Assembly: GCA_947247005.1 (NCBI GenBank)
Contig: OX365946.1
Location: 52,850,734-52,914,733 of the forward strand
Length of the DNA stretch: 64,000 nucleotides
Direction: 5' to 3'
Source of the DNA: Spisula solida
Lineage: Eukaryota; Mollusca; Bivalvia; Venerida; Mactridae
Both the position numbers and the translations under genes were made by a program. Below are positions 7,845 to 19,200 of the stretch, piece after piece; within the stretch, counting starts at the first letter, position 1; each line of letters begins with the position of its first letter. The notes beneath the pieces are model-generated. The model did no database searches and was not told where the DNA came from. It saw only the letters and a program-made list of their open reading frames with translations.

Positions 7845-10800
7845 CTGTAGGTACACAAACCTGTCAATAAAATAAACAATACAGTGTACACAGATCTGTC
7901 AATTAAAGAAATAATATGGTAAAATCCAACTGAAAAAAAAGATCAATTCAATCATTCTCAATTTTTTGAGAGCCCATTTGGGTAACCCCATTTATTATAA
8001 CAGGTAAATGACATGTTACAAATATGCTACACTTGATCATAAAAAATTTGGAAAAATGTAACTTTTATTAAATAAAATATTGTTTATAATAAATAATGAT
8101 TTACTATTATAACTTTTTAGGTTTGCCCAAAATGCAAACATTCTAGATTTTATACAAAACATGATAATTCAGATAACTGGTTATTAGCTTAATCTTCAGA
8201 ATAAGATCGTGTGTCACAGTGGTCATGTGGATAAGTTTAACACTCTTGACAATGGTCCCTGGTTCAAATCTTGGCTGGGGCACTTGGTCATCCTTTTCCA
8301 TCCCACTTTGGATGAACTGGTTGGTAACCCAGAGATAGCCTCAAGTACGTTAAAGAACCAAGAAGTCTTTTTTGAAAGAGCTAGGCCAGCCCCCACGGAT
8401 CTTTATAACACATTTCCCTTGAAGTCGAAGATCATTGGCCAATTTGAGAGGAACAAAACAAATGACCACTCAGTGGAAGCAAACAAATAAACAGGATAAG
8501 ATTTTCAAAATTTTCATTTTCAAATATATTCTGAGCTTTCATGACCTACGCAATGGATCAGAACCATTTAACTTTGAGGAGAACCATACATTCTGTGAAG
8601 TTTTAAGAAATGAAGAATGACACACAATCCGACAATTCTATGAAGAATATAAAACTTACCCGAGGGCTATGTAAACATAAGGTATAAGCTGCCATTGAAC
8701 AATAGATGAGGCTGTCCACGTCAGTAACATTACACAACACCATGGATACACACTGAACAGCATACGCTCTACAGTCTGAAATACAAGGGGGATAAATCTG
8801 CCAAACATCAGCACACTGCAAAACATAAGTACAGACTTGTAGCAATTAGTGTGCAGTTGTCGATCATAAACAAGTATACATTTTGAGTGAATATCTCAGA
8901 TGGTATTCAATATAATCAGGCTAAATTAAAATCAACTTCAACCAATGCCGACACTAAGGTGAGTAGCTTAGCTCTACATATTTGGTCACTTGAACCATTA
9001 TGAAAATGAAATTTTCCAAATGCTTATGAAATTATCTGGAGGTAGGCCGCACGGTGGTTGGGTGTAAAACACTCTTGACTACAATTCAAAAGGTCCCTGG
9101 TTTGATTCTCGGCCAGGGCACAAGGTCATTTCTTTAAGGCTTTTCAGCATTTCCCACCCAACAAGAGATTAACTGGTTGGTAACTCAGAGCTAGTCTTGT
9201 GTGTATGGCTTCTGTACACCAGGCACATGAACGAACCAATGAAAACTGCTTTGATCTTATACATCTACAAAATTGTACTTGTAATAGTGCAGCTAAAATG
9301 TTAACTTACCGCTGCCAACTGTTGTTCAAACTTTCTGAAGTATGTGAACTGTAAAGCTATAAGTCCTCCAGTCAGGATAACATAGACATTGATCACACCA
9401 ATGAGAAACAGGTTGAAAAATGATAACCTGAAAGGGGAAATAATCTCGTCACAACAATTTGTATTAAAATCAAGAGACATTTCTAAAATATGCAACTTCT
9501 ATGGAAGTCAAGAGTACTTTATGACCACAAAATCAATGTAGGTGACAGGTCACTCTACTGAGCTTGACTAGCCTCATTGCCTGTGTACCAAGTTTAAGGA
9601 CCAGAAAATAAAGAATGAAATTCCCTGATTATTCCCCGACTGAAAGGTGATTTACCACCACATATGATCCATACAAGGTTTTTTAACTGGATTGCTTGCT
9701 TTTTTACAGCTAAAACTATGTATTTCACCTTTTTGACAGCTGAAACTTGGACTTTCAGCAGTTAATTTCATTTTATTGTTCAGTAGTGTGTTGGGTCATG
9801 TAATTGAGGTCTGAGTTATTTTCATATTTTTCTTTGCTCAGTTAAGTTGAGGGCTGCCTCTCCAGTCTGAATTTTAGTATCATTTTAGACTGGTAAACAA
9901 AGTGCATACAACTTACCATAGTAATGGGGCAATAGAATATAGGGTGTACATATGGCAGAATACAAACAGTACGGTAAACAGTATCAGGCATCTGAAAATA
10001 TACAACAATAAAAAAACTGTTGATAATAGATAACACAAAAATAAACAACAGTAAAAAACACAGGATTCAGTTAGAATTTAGCAAAATATTAGGGCTGTTT
10101 TAGCCAAAAATTTGGGCCAATTTTTGCAAAAACTTTTTGAGGCCATATTTCATAAAATCAGCTACAAAGTTAGTGAAACAAGTTTTACCAACTTATATCA
10201 ATCACTCTCGACACCTCATTCCTGATGTTATTCATCGCCACGAGGGTATGAGAGAAGCCAGTTCCCTTTAATGCTACAAAGTTACAGTTCGATTCTTTGA
10301 AAACTGCTAGTTTCTCACCGATTCTTACTTTACAGCAAGATTATTTATCGTACGAGTGAAGCGAGCCTGAAACAATGCATATTTTGTATCGAAAGAGCAT
10401 TGTTTCTAAATTATATATTTAAACAAATTGAAGTTATTAAGCAAGGGACAAAAAGATTGCATCACCATCGGACAGACATTTAGGAAATACATAAAAAAGG
10501 GCTGTTTTAGGAATTTGGCCCTTTTTGAAATTAGGAATTATAACAACTGAATAAATCTGGATTTAAACCAATCAAACATGTAAGGAAACCTGTGGTATTT
10601 TCTGGTTGTAATATAATAACTTTATTATCCATATTATACATTTATCAAGTTCATACCTTTTCTTTTCGCCTTTAGGATCTAAGATGACAATAACTCCCGC
10701 ACCAAAACTAGCAGCCATCAGGAATCTACAAATCATAGATTATTGTCTGTATACAGTGAACAAAGAATGAGAAAATATGTAACCAATGATGTTCACAGTT

Positions 10801-12224
10801 CACAAAAAGAAAACTTTTTTTTGGTTTGATGAAATTGGTATACAACTATACGTACATGCCAGTTCTCCCATTCTTGGACATACTGGAACCTGACAATTTT
10901 GGTTTACATTAAGAAAATTACCACAAATATTAGGTTATTTTGCTTCATGAAGCATAATGGTATTGTCATAAAAGTAAAATCAGTGAAAACTGCAAATATA
11001 CTGCACTAATTTAAGTTTGAAGTTTCAGCAAGGAAAATGTCACACATTTTAATAAAATCTCCTGCATTTCCATCACTAATCTCATGCAAAAGGGTCTGCA
11101 AAACATGGCATGTTTGAACAAGACCAAAACTAAATTAATGATACACTCTTGAATACAAACAAATGCAATATTGGTGATTCATATCAGTAACATAAATAAT
11201 ACAGTCCCCAGAGAAGGCGAGAATGTGTGGTACCACTTTAACTATGATTCATTAGTTTAATAGTTAAATAATTAATATATACAAGAAGTTACGCAGTGGC
11301 AGTTGGCCATCAAGAAGTGTTTTTGAATAAATAATGTATGGCTGTATTGGTTAGGGAGATGTACGTGTTCTGTCAGTCTAAATACATAATAAACCATCCT
11401 CTTTTAGGGTCCGATCAAAGACTGATTAGGTTGGACATTCCAACATGCAATATGGGATTTATCCAATATTAGGGATGGAATTTGTGGAAAAGATATTTGT
11501 TACAGTGGTGTTTTGGTTAACTGATTACTTTGAGCAACTGAGCTAGTCTTCATTTATTTATGGGGAAAACTGCATGACTGCTATAGCCGAGTGCTCTAAT
11601 CCTATTGTACATCCAATTACTAGGTCATGGCACCTGATATAGTATGTGTTGGAATTCTACAATAGGTGCAAACTACTTAAAGAACTTTTTCCTGGAACAG
11701 ACCACTTATAAATAATGACCTGTAATATGTACATTGTAAGGAAAACATCACTAATATTTGAATATTCGGAACAGGGAAGACTGGGCTTGCCCAACTGTGT
11801 TGCCTCTAAAAATAAAGTTGGCTTGCCCAACTGTGTTGCCTCTTAAAATAAAGTTGGCTTGCCCAACTGTGTTCCCTCCTAAAATAAAGTTGTTATTATC
11901 ATTAAAACAGAAATGATTTGCAAACAGCTTACATTTCTCCAACCAGAGTCATCACCATCAGGGCACATGGCAAGGATACTATAATCATCTTCTTATTATA
12001 ACGGAAAGGACCCGGGTCCTTAACAACGACACGGTCATCAGGGAACTCGTCATTATCTTCCCTGTCGGCACCATAATCACTCTCTGAATCGCTGGCGCTA
12101 CTACTATAACTGATGTCGTCTAGGTCTTCAATACCATAATCTTCAAACTTGTGACCGACCCTCTGAACAAGATCCGTTCCACCTTCAGCCATTCTGATCT
12201 ATGGTACCCTCCCTTCAGCCCATG
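7659..12224 (-). CDS. Multi-pass membrane protein gene (span of exons seen; 3' end not in view)
   Basis: Five exons join cleanly in phase: 11933-12192, 10657-10725, 9917-9991, 9310-9427 and 8660-8775, all with GT-AG borders, giving 212 codons plus two bases. A sixth probable exon is 7659-7844, but its open frame does not match the phase left by the fifth. The protein starts MAEGGTDLVQ and has an acidic, serine-rich cytosolic head of about 65 residues. Hydrophobic segments follow at about 69-102, 111-135, 136-158 and 180-210, with little between them. I do not recognise the family; it looks like a conserved integral membrane protein of an internal or plasma membrane. The ATG at 12192 is chosen because an acceptor (TTTCAG, 12225-12230 on the - strand) lies 32 nt upstream, which implies a non-coding first exon further out. 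Later exons should lie below base 1 or across the retrotransposon. Confidence 0.65.
7861..8210. other. AT-rich intron DNA, no gene seen
   Basis: Low-complexity AT-rich sequence between the probable exon and a SINE. I see no coding exon that would repair the phase difference and no inverted-repeat element. Confidence 0.5.
8211..8420 (+). mobile_element. tRNA-derived SINE
   Basis: A degenerate A box (GTGGTCATGTGGATAAGT, 8219-8236) and a B box GGTTCAAATC at 8261-8270 are followed by a body (ACTGGTTGGTAACCCAGAG) shared with the copy at 9045. It lies in an intron of the membrane-protein gene on the opposite strand. Confidence 0.7.
8660..8775 (-). CDS. Membrane protein, coding exon 5
   Basis: 116 nt; acceptor TATTTCAG, donor GTAAGT. 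It codes TVERMLFSVYPWCCVMLLTW and a further hydrophobic run ending PYVYIALG, leaving two bases (GG). Confidence 0.7.
9045..9265 (+). mobile_element. tRNA-derived SINE, second copy
   Basis: It begins GGCCGCACGGTGGTTGGGTG with B box GGTTTGATTC at 9099-9108. The body ACTGGTTGGTAACTCAGAG matches the copy at 8211. Confidence 0.7.
9310..9427 (-). CDS. Membrane protein, coding exon 4
   Basis: 118 nt; acceptor CCCTTTCAG, donor GTAAGT. It codes FFNLFLIGVINVYVILTGGL followed by a Gln/Phe/Arg-rich loop (FRKFEQQ), a helix and then the start of a soluble stretch. It ends on a codon boundary. Confidence 0.75.
9917..9991 (-). CDS. Membrane protein, coding exon 3
   Basis: 75 nt; acceptor TATTTTCAG, donor GTAAGT. 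In phase it codes CLILFTVLFVFCHMYTLYSI, a clear membrane helix. Confidence 0.75.
10080..10560. repeat. Possible inverted/direct-repeat element in an intron
   Basis: GGGCTGTTTTAG occurs at both edges (about 10090 and 10499) with nearby GGGCC/GGCCC complements, suggesting a small degenerate element. Borders are not fixed. Confidence 0.3.
10657..10725 (-). CDS. Membrane protein, coding exon 2
   Basis: 69 nt; acceptor TTTGTAG, donor GTATGA. It joins in phase to give IFLMAASFGAGVIVILDPKG, the rest of a hydrophobic hairpin followed by a charged loop (GEKKR). Confidence 0.75.
11782..11892. repeat. 36-bp tandem repeat, three copies
   Basis: Three units around GGCTTGCCCAACTGTGTTGC, each ending TAAAATAAAG or close to it, lie in the first intron just beyond the exon 1 donor of the membrane-protein gene. 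Confidence 0.85.
11933..12192 (-). CDS. Membrane protein, coding exon 1
   Basis: It starts at ATG 12192 and ends before donor GTAAGC (11932-11927), leaving two bases (AT). It codes 86 residues: an acidic Ser/Asp/Glu-rich head, then KKMIIVSLPCALMVMTLVGE entering the first membrane segment. The exon extends upstream as 32 nt of leader to 12224. Confidence 0.75.
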
Positions 12225-12380
12225 CTGAAATGTCAAAAAAATAGTTATTGTAAATAAAACTCAATATTAATTATATTTAAAATTGTGTGGAAGGTTTAAT
12301 TTAATTGAATTTTGGTGAAAAGGAAAACATAATATTGTATCATAAAAATATCATGGAAGTCACAAGACATGTAGTTAATC

Positions 12381-12574
12381 CAGGGGTTCCATTTGACTCA
12401 GGAGAAGGGGTTTGAATCCTTAAAATTTCAAAAAAGCCACACTTTGACCCTCAAGATTATTGTTTAAAGGGTCTTTTTCTCTCTTAAAATCATGATATTT
12501 TGCTTTTAAAATGGTGAAATTTCATCAAAAGTATCAAAATAAACCTTCAGACTCAGAAGCTAGTTGAACCCCTG
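12381..12574. mobile_element. Short TIR element, CAGGGGTTC family
   Basis: The ends CAGGGGTTCCA and GTTGAACCCCTG are inverted. The body (AAAGCCACACTTTGACCCTC) is shared with copies near 15065-15260 and 39898-40091. Confidence 0.65.
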
Positions 12575-13117
12575 TATAATTTAATAAAAATTTGGTGAAA
12601 AAATGAAACATTATTGCTATTATATCATAAACAAGTGAATCTATTACAACCATGAGCTACTGTTTATGGTGCAGTGTGCTCTATTACAATCATAAGTTAT
12701 CTCCCTTCCCCCAACTGAATAAAACTCTGTATTGTATTTAAAGATATTTCAAGAGTCTTAGACAACTGTAATATTGTCATACATCATTTATTTATGAAAG
12801 TTAGGTCGGACAGATATCATTGAGTAGAGTGCACAAGAACAGCAACTCTATACATTTTTTAGTTATTGCCCTTAGTTGTTTTCCATACTGAGCTTTTTAT
12901 TAGAAGCAGAGCAGTGTACAAGTTATCATCCTGAAACTTCATAGGTGGATGTATCTCATTTAGTAGTAGTGCAGTGCTTATGAACTGAAACTCTGCAAAT
13001 TTTGCGTTCTGTTTTACACTTTGAAACTAATATCAATTGAGATCTCTTAAATGCTGATGTTTCAATAACACTGCGCAAGGTTGTGCACAGAGTGTATTAA
13101 GTATCAAAACCTTAATG

Positions 13118-14103
13118 TACGAGGGCTGTTCATTTAATACCCGGACGATCGTTATTACTGGAAAACTAACGAACAGATATTGATGAAAACTTACAGGATT
13201 ACATTCACACCAGTCCTTTTTCTTGCGACGAAGGGTTTACATACTATAAGTGTTTTAATAAGTATGAGTAACGCGAGTCGGCCCAAGTCGACGTCAAAAT
13301 ATTGTGACGTTACGCCATTTTCGCTCCTAAAACGCGACACTGATTCTCCATTTGATCATCGTTTTGAAGCAATAAAGTCATGCGAGCACACCAATTAAAC
13401 ATTTTAAGATGTTCGGTGCTATATCCACGATAATTTCGCATGATCTCGCATTCATAATATGAGTTTTTCTTCAAGTAGTGTTTACCGTCCAACAGGTGTT
13501 TAACCGACGACACTTTCCTGTTTCTGACGCAAGATTGACCGGGCCTCGGATCATCGCGGGATGGGTCTTGTCATCACGGAACCGTTTAAAAGCAGAAATC
13601 CAGCGATACAAATATTCCCACAAGGCTTCTTTAAGATAGATTCTTTAGTTTTATAGGTGTACACATGACCAATACTTTTACGAAATTGTATCATAATCCG
13701 GTTTTTTTCTAATAACTTCAATTCCATTGCGTTATTTACGGAAACACACCCGTGTCACTAAACAACGGTTCAAACACAGTAATAGTACAGAAATTACAAC
13801 AAATGTTATAAAAACGTTACGTAGATGTAGACATAACGTTATCAAATATTTTCAGTTGAAAATAGTCAACTATACCACGAACACTGCCACATCAACACTC
13901 TAAAGTTCACAAAGAACTTGGGTTGGGCCGGGTAACCCTTTGTTGGGTTACTATAGTTTGTATTCGGTTGGATGAAATTAAACCAAGTTTTGTCAAATAA
14001 TCAAGTTGGTGTGTAAGTCTTATTAAACGAAAATTCATAACCATTGCATGTTTCAATCAAGCGCTATGGAGATAGTCCGGGTATTAAATGAACGACCCTC
14101 GTA
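13118..14103 (-). mobile_element. Deleted mariner-like element with near-perfect terminal inverted repeats
   Basis: The left end (13118-13150) and the reverse complement of the right end (14071-14103) agree over 33 bases with three differences. Both begin TACGAGGG and contain GTTCATTTAATACCCGGAC, so the element is bounded by TA, the usual Tc1/mariner target. At about 986 bp it is shorter than a full mariner. On the - strand near 13440-13620 a broken frame gives fragments (SAFKRFRDD, VKHLLDGKHYL) that recall the N-terminal half of a mariner transposase, but no intact gene or DDD catalytic region is seen. Confidence 0.7.
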
Positions 14104-14689
14104 TATATACTGGGCGTCACTGAAAAGTTACCACTTATATATACCTCTGTATTCTGTATACAATATGACCTATCGGTACAAAATTTTTATAGAGCGTGCA
14201 TTTGAATATTGTTAAATAGGATAGCTGTGACTACACAGTTAGGTCAAAACATAGTTGTGTTCGGCTTTTAACACAGTGTAACGTGAATTTTAAAATATAA
14301 GAGTGAATAGGGTGGTAACATTTCAGTGACGCTGAGTATATATATATATTAATCTTTGATAAAGAAATCATGTTTTTGGGAGGCGTTTAAGCCTCTCATT
14401 ACTACCATTGCCCATTTCTTAATACAAACTTAACCGCCTTTAGGCTGCTATGTGAATCTGCATTCAAGTAGTTCCAGAAACTGTCAACATTCCCAATACT
14501 GCTACATATATTTCTCCAATTTTTTTAACTGATTTAAGCCAATCAGCAACACTTGTTTATTCTAAGATCAAAAATTATTGTGAAACTGTTCGTTAAATCG
14601 ATATTTTTGCAAAAAAATCACTACACCGGCCGATACCAAACTTGTTTATTAAGTTAGTATATTCTGGTTTAACACTGTTTTTCATACAT

Positions 14690-14902
14690 TTCTCCTTCAT
14701 ATACAGCAGTTTTCCTGGACTGTAATCTAAACTGAGCACTAACTGTAACCCTTCCAACAGAAATGAGCCACTTCTCCACTATGGAGGAAAATTGACATTA
14801 GTGTAAATTTTCATGGAAGGGTATGACATGCCGGAACCGGGAATCAAACCCGGATGCCCAGTTACACATTCAGCACACTAACCACTGGGCTAATATCGTC
14901 TT
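14690..14902 (-). mobile_element. tRNA-derived SINE, minus strand
   Basis: Reading down from 14898: an A box TAGCCCAGTGG and a B box GGTTTGATTCC, with a tRNA-like head ending TTCCGGCA at 14829. An unrelated body follows toward 14690. The 5' and 3' acceptor halves do not pair, so it is not a functional tRNA. Confidence 0.65.
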
Positions 14903-15064
14903 TTGTTAGAAAATTAAAGGCGAGATAAATCATCGCAAGAACACTAGGGTTAGTGGCTTAGTGTCTAATAATACTTCGAATTTACTAGGTTCGTCTCTGA
15001 AAGGCTTCTACGGCTCTCCATATTTAAGTAGTAGTCCTGTAAATAGTGTAAGGCACTTAGACCT

Positions 15065-15260
15065 GCAGGTATCGGGAGTAGGAGATTTGACCATTAAAAT
15101 TAAAAAAAAGCCACATTTAAACCCTCAAGATTTTGGGTTGAAGGGTCATTTTCTCTTGAAATCATGGGTATTTTGCCTAGATTAGTATATTATATTTGAG
15201 TAAAATTTAGTTAAAAGAATCAAAATGACCCTTCAGAATCAGAAGCTAGTGGAACCCCTG
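15065..15260. mobile_element. Short TIR element, CAGGGGTTC family, left end worn
   Basis: The body AAAGCCACATTTAAACCCTC and right end GTGGAACCCCTG match the 12381 copy. Confidence 0.55.
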
Positions 15261-15899
15261 TCGCTTTGGTATGGCACAGCCTCCCATGGATGGATTGGAG
15301 TGGCCTACAGTCCAACAGTCGCCAATTTGTCCCCAGTGTACCAAAATTTTCACAGTGTAGCCCTGTGCTTTTTCGGCTAAGTAGATGAGTTGCACACATT
15401 GATTTAGTACACCAGCCGGACATCCCCACAACCAGACTGAACTGATATGGAATAACAACTAGCTGATTCCACGTTTTTTAACATTATTTACCCCAAATCA
15501 TGTGTCGAAGACAATTTCTAGGCACATTCCAGTGTATCCAAGTCGTAAGTCATTAATCTATTTTGCAGTATACCGTGTTAATGGGATATCACAATGCGCT
15601 AATACTCTTGCTTGTACGATCAAGTCAACCTGCCTCCTACCTAGTACTATCAGTTTATACAGTAATTGACCAGCCAGGCAAAACAGAGTGGGTGGGGTAC
15701 TTGTTTTGCAAGTATTTTTTCTATATTTATGTGCATGTGTATTTGATTTGAAATAACCCACACGAATAAAACACCCACCTAATAAAAATGCACAGTATAA
15801 ATATTTTTTCTTTTAAAATCAAATAAGCAAACACGATTAAACATAGAATTACCAATAATGTCAATTTTCCGGCTAAACAAATCACGGGAAATCCCAATC

Positions 15900-15907
15900 T
15901 GACGTCA
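15900..15907. promoter_or_regulatory. Perfect CRE palindrome at the AEBP2 promoter
   Basis: TGACGTCA lies 50 bp upstream of the AEBP2 start codon, and a second half-site TGACGT follows at 15933-15938. No TATA box is seen nearby. The start codon itself sits in ATGGCGGCGG, which overlaps a YY1-like ATGGCGGC. This fits a TATA-less housekeeping promoter bound by CREB/ATF; binding is inferred. Confidence 0.5.
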
Positions 15908-15956
15908 TGAGGAATACCCACACATGTTTTGATGACGTATCCGGGATGGTGGTATC

Positions 15957-16282
15957 ATGGCGGCGGTCGGGTGCAATCCGATGGAGAGGAAAGATACGGG
16001 AGAGAAAACTGCTACTAAATTGACATTATCGTGCAAAAGAAATGGCTTTACGAATGTATGTTATTGTGAGGAAAAGATGGAAACTAGAAATAATTGCAGA
16101 TCTCAGCTATTTGATAAGTTTCTGCGCTTAAACGGAAGCGCAAAAACAAACAATAACAATTGCTTCCCCCGTCCGTCAGTGCCCACTTTAAGATCTCGGA
16201 GCGATAGGCATTCCTCTGGTCCAGAAACTGTCAAACGCAGGCGGAGATCGTCCAGACATGATTCAGGAGATACCAAACTGGG
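15957..16282 (+). CDS. AEBP2: AEBP2 exon 1
   Basis: It opens at ATG 15957 (MAAVGCNPMERK) and ends before donor GTAAGA at 16283, leaving GG. It codes 108 residues rich in Arg, Lys, Ser and Asn with the basic run KRRRRSSRHDSG. An out-of-frame ATG at 15946 overlaps this start. Confidence 0.85.
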
Positions 16283-19200
16283 GTAAGAATGTCATGCCTT
16301 TTTTGCTTTCATTGGATTTTCTCTTCATATCGCACATGTTTTCAGTTGCACGGAATCTATTGTCTTGTTACAGGGGTCTTCTCAAACGTTTTTATTTATG
16401 CAAATAATTGCTATTGTACTGGAGTGGATTGTAATTATTTTGTTCCTCATTGTTATCTGATGATTTTATAAAAGGATGATGATCATCTTTAGTGATATAT
16501 TTTTGGTGTATACTGTATCTAATAACCCTATTGAGTCGTTGATTAATTCTGAACATATTTTTTCTGAGAGTGATTTATAATCATAACAAATGAGAATTGA
16601 AAAAAGTATTTTTTTAGAACTAAAACCCAAAGGTAGCTTATTTAGGCAACTGATTTCCGAAGTACAAACATTCACTGTAGACTGCTATTCACTTTTACCC
16701 GTACTCCCTACTACGCGGTCCAATATGCTTAAAAGTGTTTTGCTCTGGTTTTTAAACAAACACATGCTATTATACTGTAAACCACTTATAAATGTAACCA
16801 TTTACTTTTTCTCATAATAAATACATGTACCTTCTTACCATATGATATAGGTGAATATTGATCTGACTTGCCATTGTCTCCCCCCTTCCCCTGTGAGCCC
16901 GATCTGGTACCCAACTAGTGCCAAACTTGTGGACCTGTCCAGATTGAGGGTGTTCTACGGAGAGCAACAAAAAAATACTTAAGTCCTTGATTCAAAGATT
17001 TCACATAAATGCAAAACGACTAAAAGTTAAACAGTAGGATTTACAAACATTGAGTTATTGGTGCATAAGACTTTAACTTTAAGAAGAGATCCTATGATAT
17101 AGCTTTACAAGATTCTAACAGAAAAATATGACAAGGAAGCATGCAATTTCATCAAACTCTGGAAACATGTGGCACTTAGGTAAGAACCGGAACCAGAAGA
17201 CGTTCACAAAAATTTACCCTATGATGTCAAATATCTGCAATAAGAATTTCATTTGCTATATAAGAACTGCCAAAATATGGAATTGTCTTAAGTTCTATCC
17301 AATGTCATTACGTACCTGTTATTCGCTGTGAGACTCACACATTTTAACCCAAACTCATCTCTTACAATCTCACACATTTTAACAAAGTCTGATACTTATA
17401 TTTAAAATATCCAAAAATATTACCAGTAAATAACGAGTTGCAAATACTTAAGTCAGATACCGTGTATTAACCAAGAACATTGCCAAAGTAGCAATTTTGA
17501 TCATGAGTACAGCCAATACTTACTCCAAAGTGCACCAGAATACAGGATGTAAGGTTCCAAAAATCAAACTTTTCACCACACCCCTTTGGCGGGAGGGAGT
17601 CATGGGACTCAAACTTTCACATTCTGGTGAGAACTCTAATCATAACCTTATACTACAGAATTTGCTTCATGTATAAGGTCGATTTTTAGGGCCCACACAG
17701 TCCATAAAAATATAGTATCATTATTGTTATTAATGAAAGTCAATATCCAGTAAGATTTGAACTTTCACTCTGCATACACCAATGGTTTCTGGGGCGCTTG
17801 CCCCCCAGTCCCATTGACCAGTGACCATGGGGGAACCACCCCTTGGAGCCTCAATCTCACTCTGACCATGCAGCTATGTCATTAATGCCAAAAATGTGAA
17901 CACATTCAAGAATAGATATTACTAATAAGATAAAACTATGGTCATATTAAGATTTCATGTATGAAAATTATAAATAAACAATATCTTTTTTGAACGTGTA
18001 ATTACATGATAAAAGTGCTATATAAATATACAATATCGCATTCCTGAAGTAAAAATAGAAGAGTCTGATAAAGTGGCCCCATAAGAACCGTAATCAGAAA
18101 ACATCTCTATGTATCTCTAAGAATCCGGGCTACTCACTGATCACAATCAGTTACTGAACTTTTTTTGAACATATTGATTTAAATATCATTTGTAAGGTTA
18201 TTAATTCATTTCCTTCTACTACCCTACATGATATTAAAATAAAATTGTCTAATATTATGAGTTATCATTTAACAATTTATTGTTTTGTCTAAAGTCATGT
18301 TTCAATGCTGTTGTACCAGACTTCCAGAAAGTTGGTTAAATTGATCACAGGTGCTTGGCATGTGGATATGATAATTAATAGTAGTTCACACAACCCTATG
18401 TATATTTTTGAGCAGTTTGAGGGGTCTAGTGGGCAACCTTTCATAGATCTAATAGAGATATGATTTTTTTTTTGAATTTTTATGTTGAGTTGTAGAGGGG
18501 ATCAAGGGGGGTCATATCCACATGCCAAGCACCTGTGAAATTGATTGGACATTTTATCTGACACTTGCTGACTTAGCAAGTCATTTCTTGGACATTTTAT
18601 CTGACTCTTGCTGACTTAACAAGCCATTTCTGGCAATATACCTTGCCATGATTTGAAACAACTTGCTCTGAATTTAGATATCAGTCTGTGATCTACCACT
18701 AGTCATATGAAGAAAGATAAATCAATATTAAAAACAGGCTTTAATTAACGTCAACACTTTGTTTGCATCATGTCCGAAAAATTTGTGATCAGTTTTGTAA
18801 ACAATTTAAATACATACATGTACATTGTAAAGGTGGAATAAAATAATTATATCAAGACTGACTGACAAGTCAGCAATATTGGTCAAGTTGACCAGTTAAA
18901 GTCTATTTTCAGAGATATGTCCGTTCAACTGACTGTCACAACCATACATATTACTCCCCGGTCATTGAGTTGCAAGTCAACTGTTACACTCAGACTGACT
19001 ATGTGCTGCTGGCTGCGGCAGCCACTATGAGTTCAGTGGCTTTTGACCGGCTCTCAGATACCTATATTTTATTTTTAAACCTTGGTTAAGTGAAGCAATG
19101 TGGGTTATTCTTTGGCTTATAGAAATTGACCATGAGTGAATGGCATAAGAGCATTAAAAATGTTCTTGTGTTTATTGAACACCCCATGTATAGTACAATG

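Larger units (their letters stand above)
12225..15899. other. Region between the divergent genes
   Basis: It holds the upstream intron or leader of the - strand gene, two copies of a CAGGGGTTC-ended element, a deleted mariner-like element and a SINE. No protein exon is supported here. A non-coding first exon of the - strand gene must lie somewhere upstream of 12224 but was not located. Confidence 0.5.

Noticed and set aside
11751..11942. 63-codon - strand frame with NFILRGNTVGQA repeats
   Set aside because: It arises from the 36-bp tandem repeat next to exon 1 of the membrane-protein gene.
14829..14902. Functional tRNA gene on the - strand
   Set aside because: A and B boxes are present but the acceptor halves do not pair and a SINE body follows.
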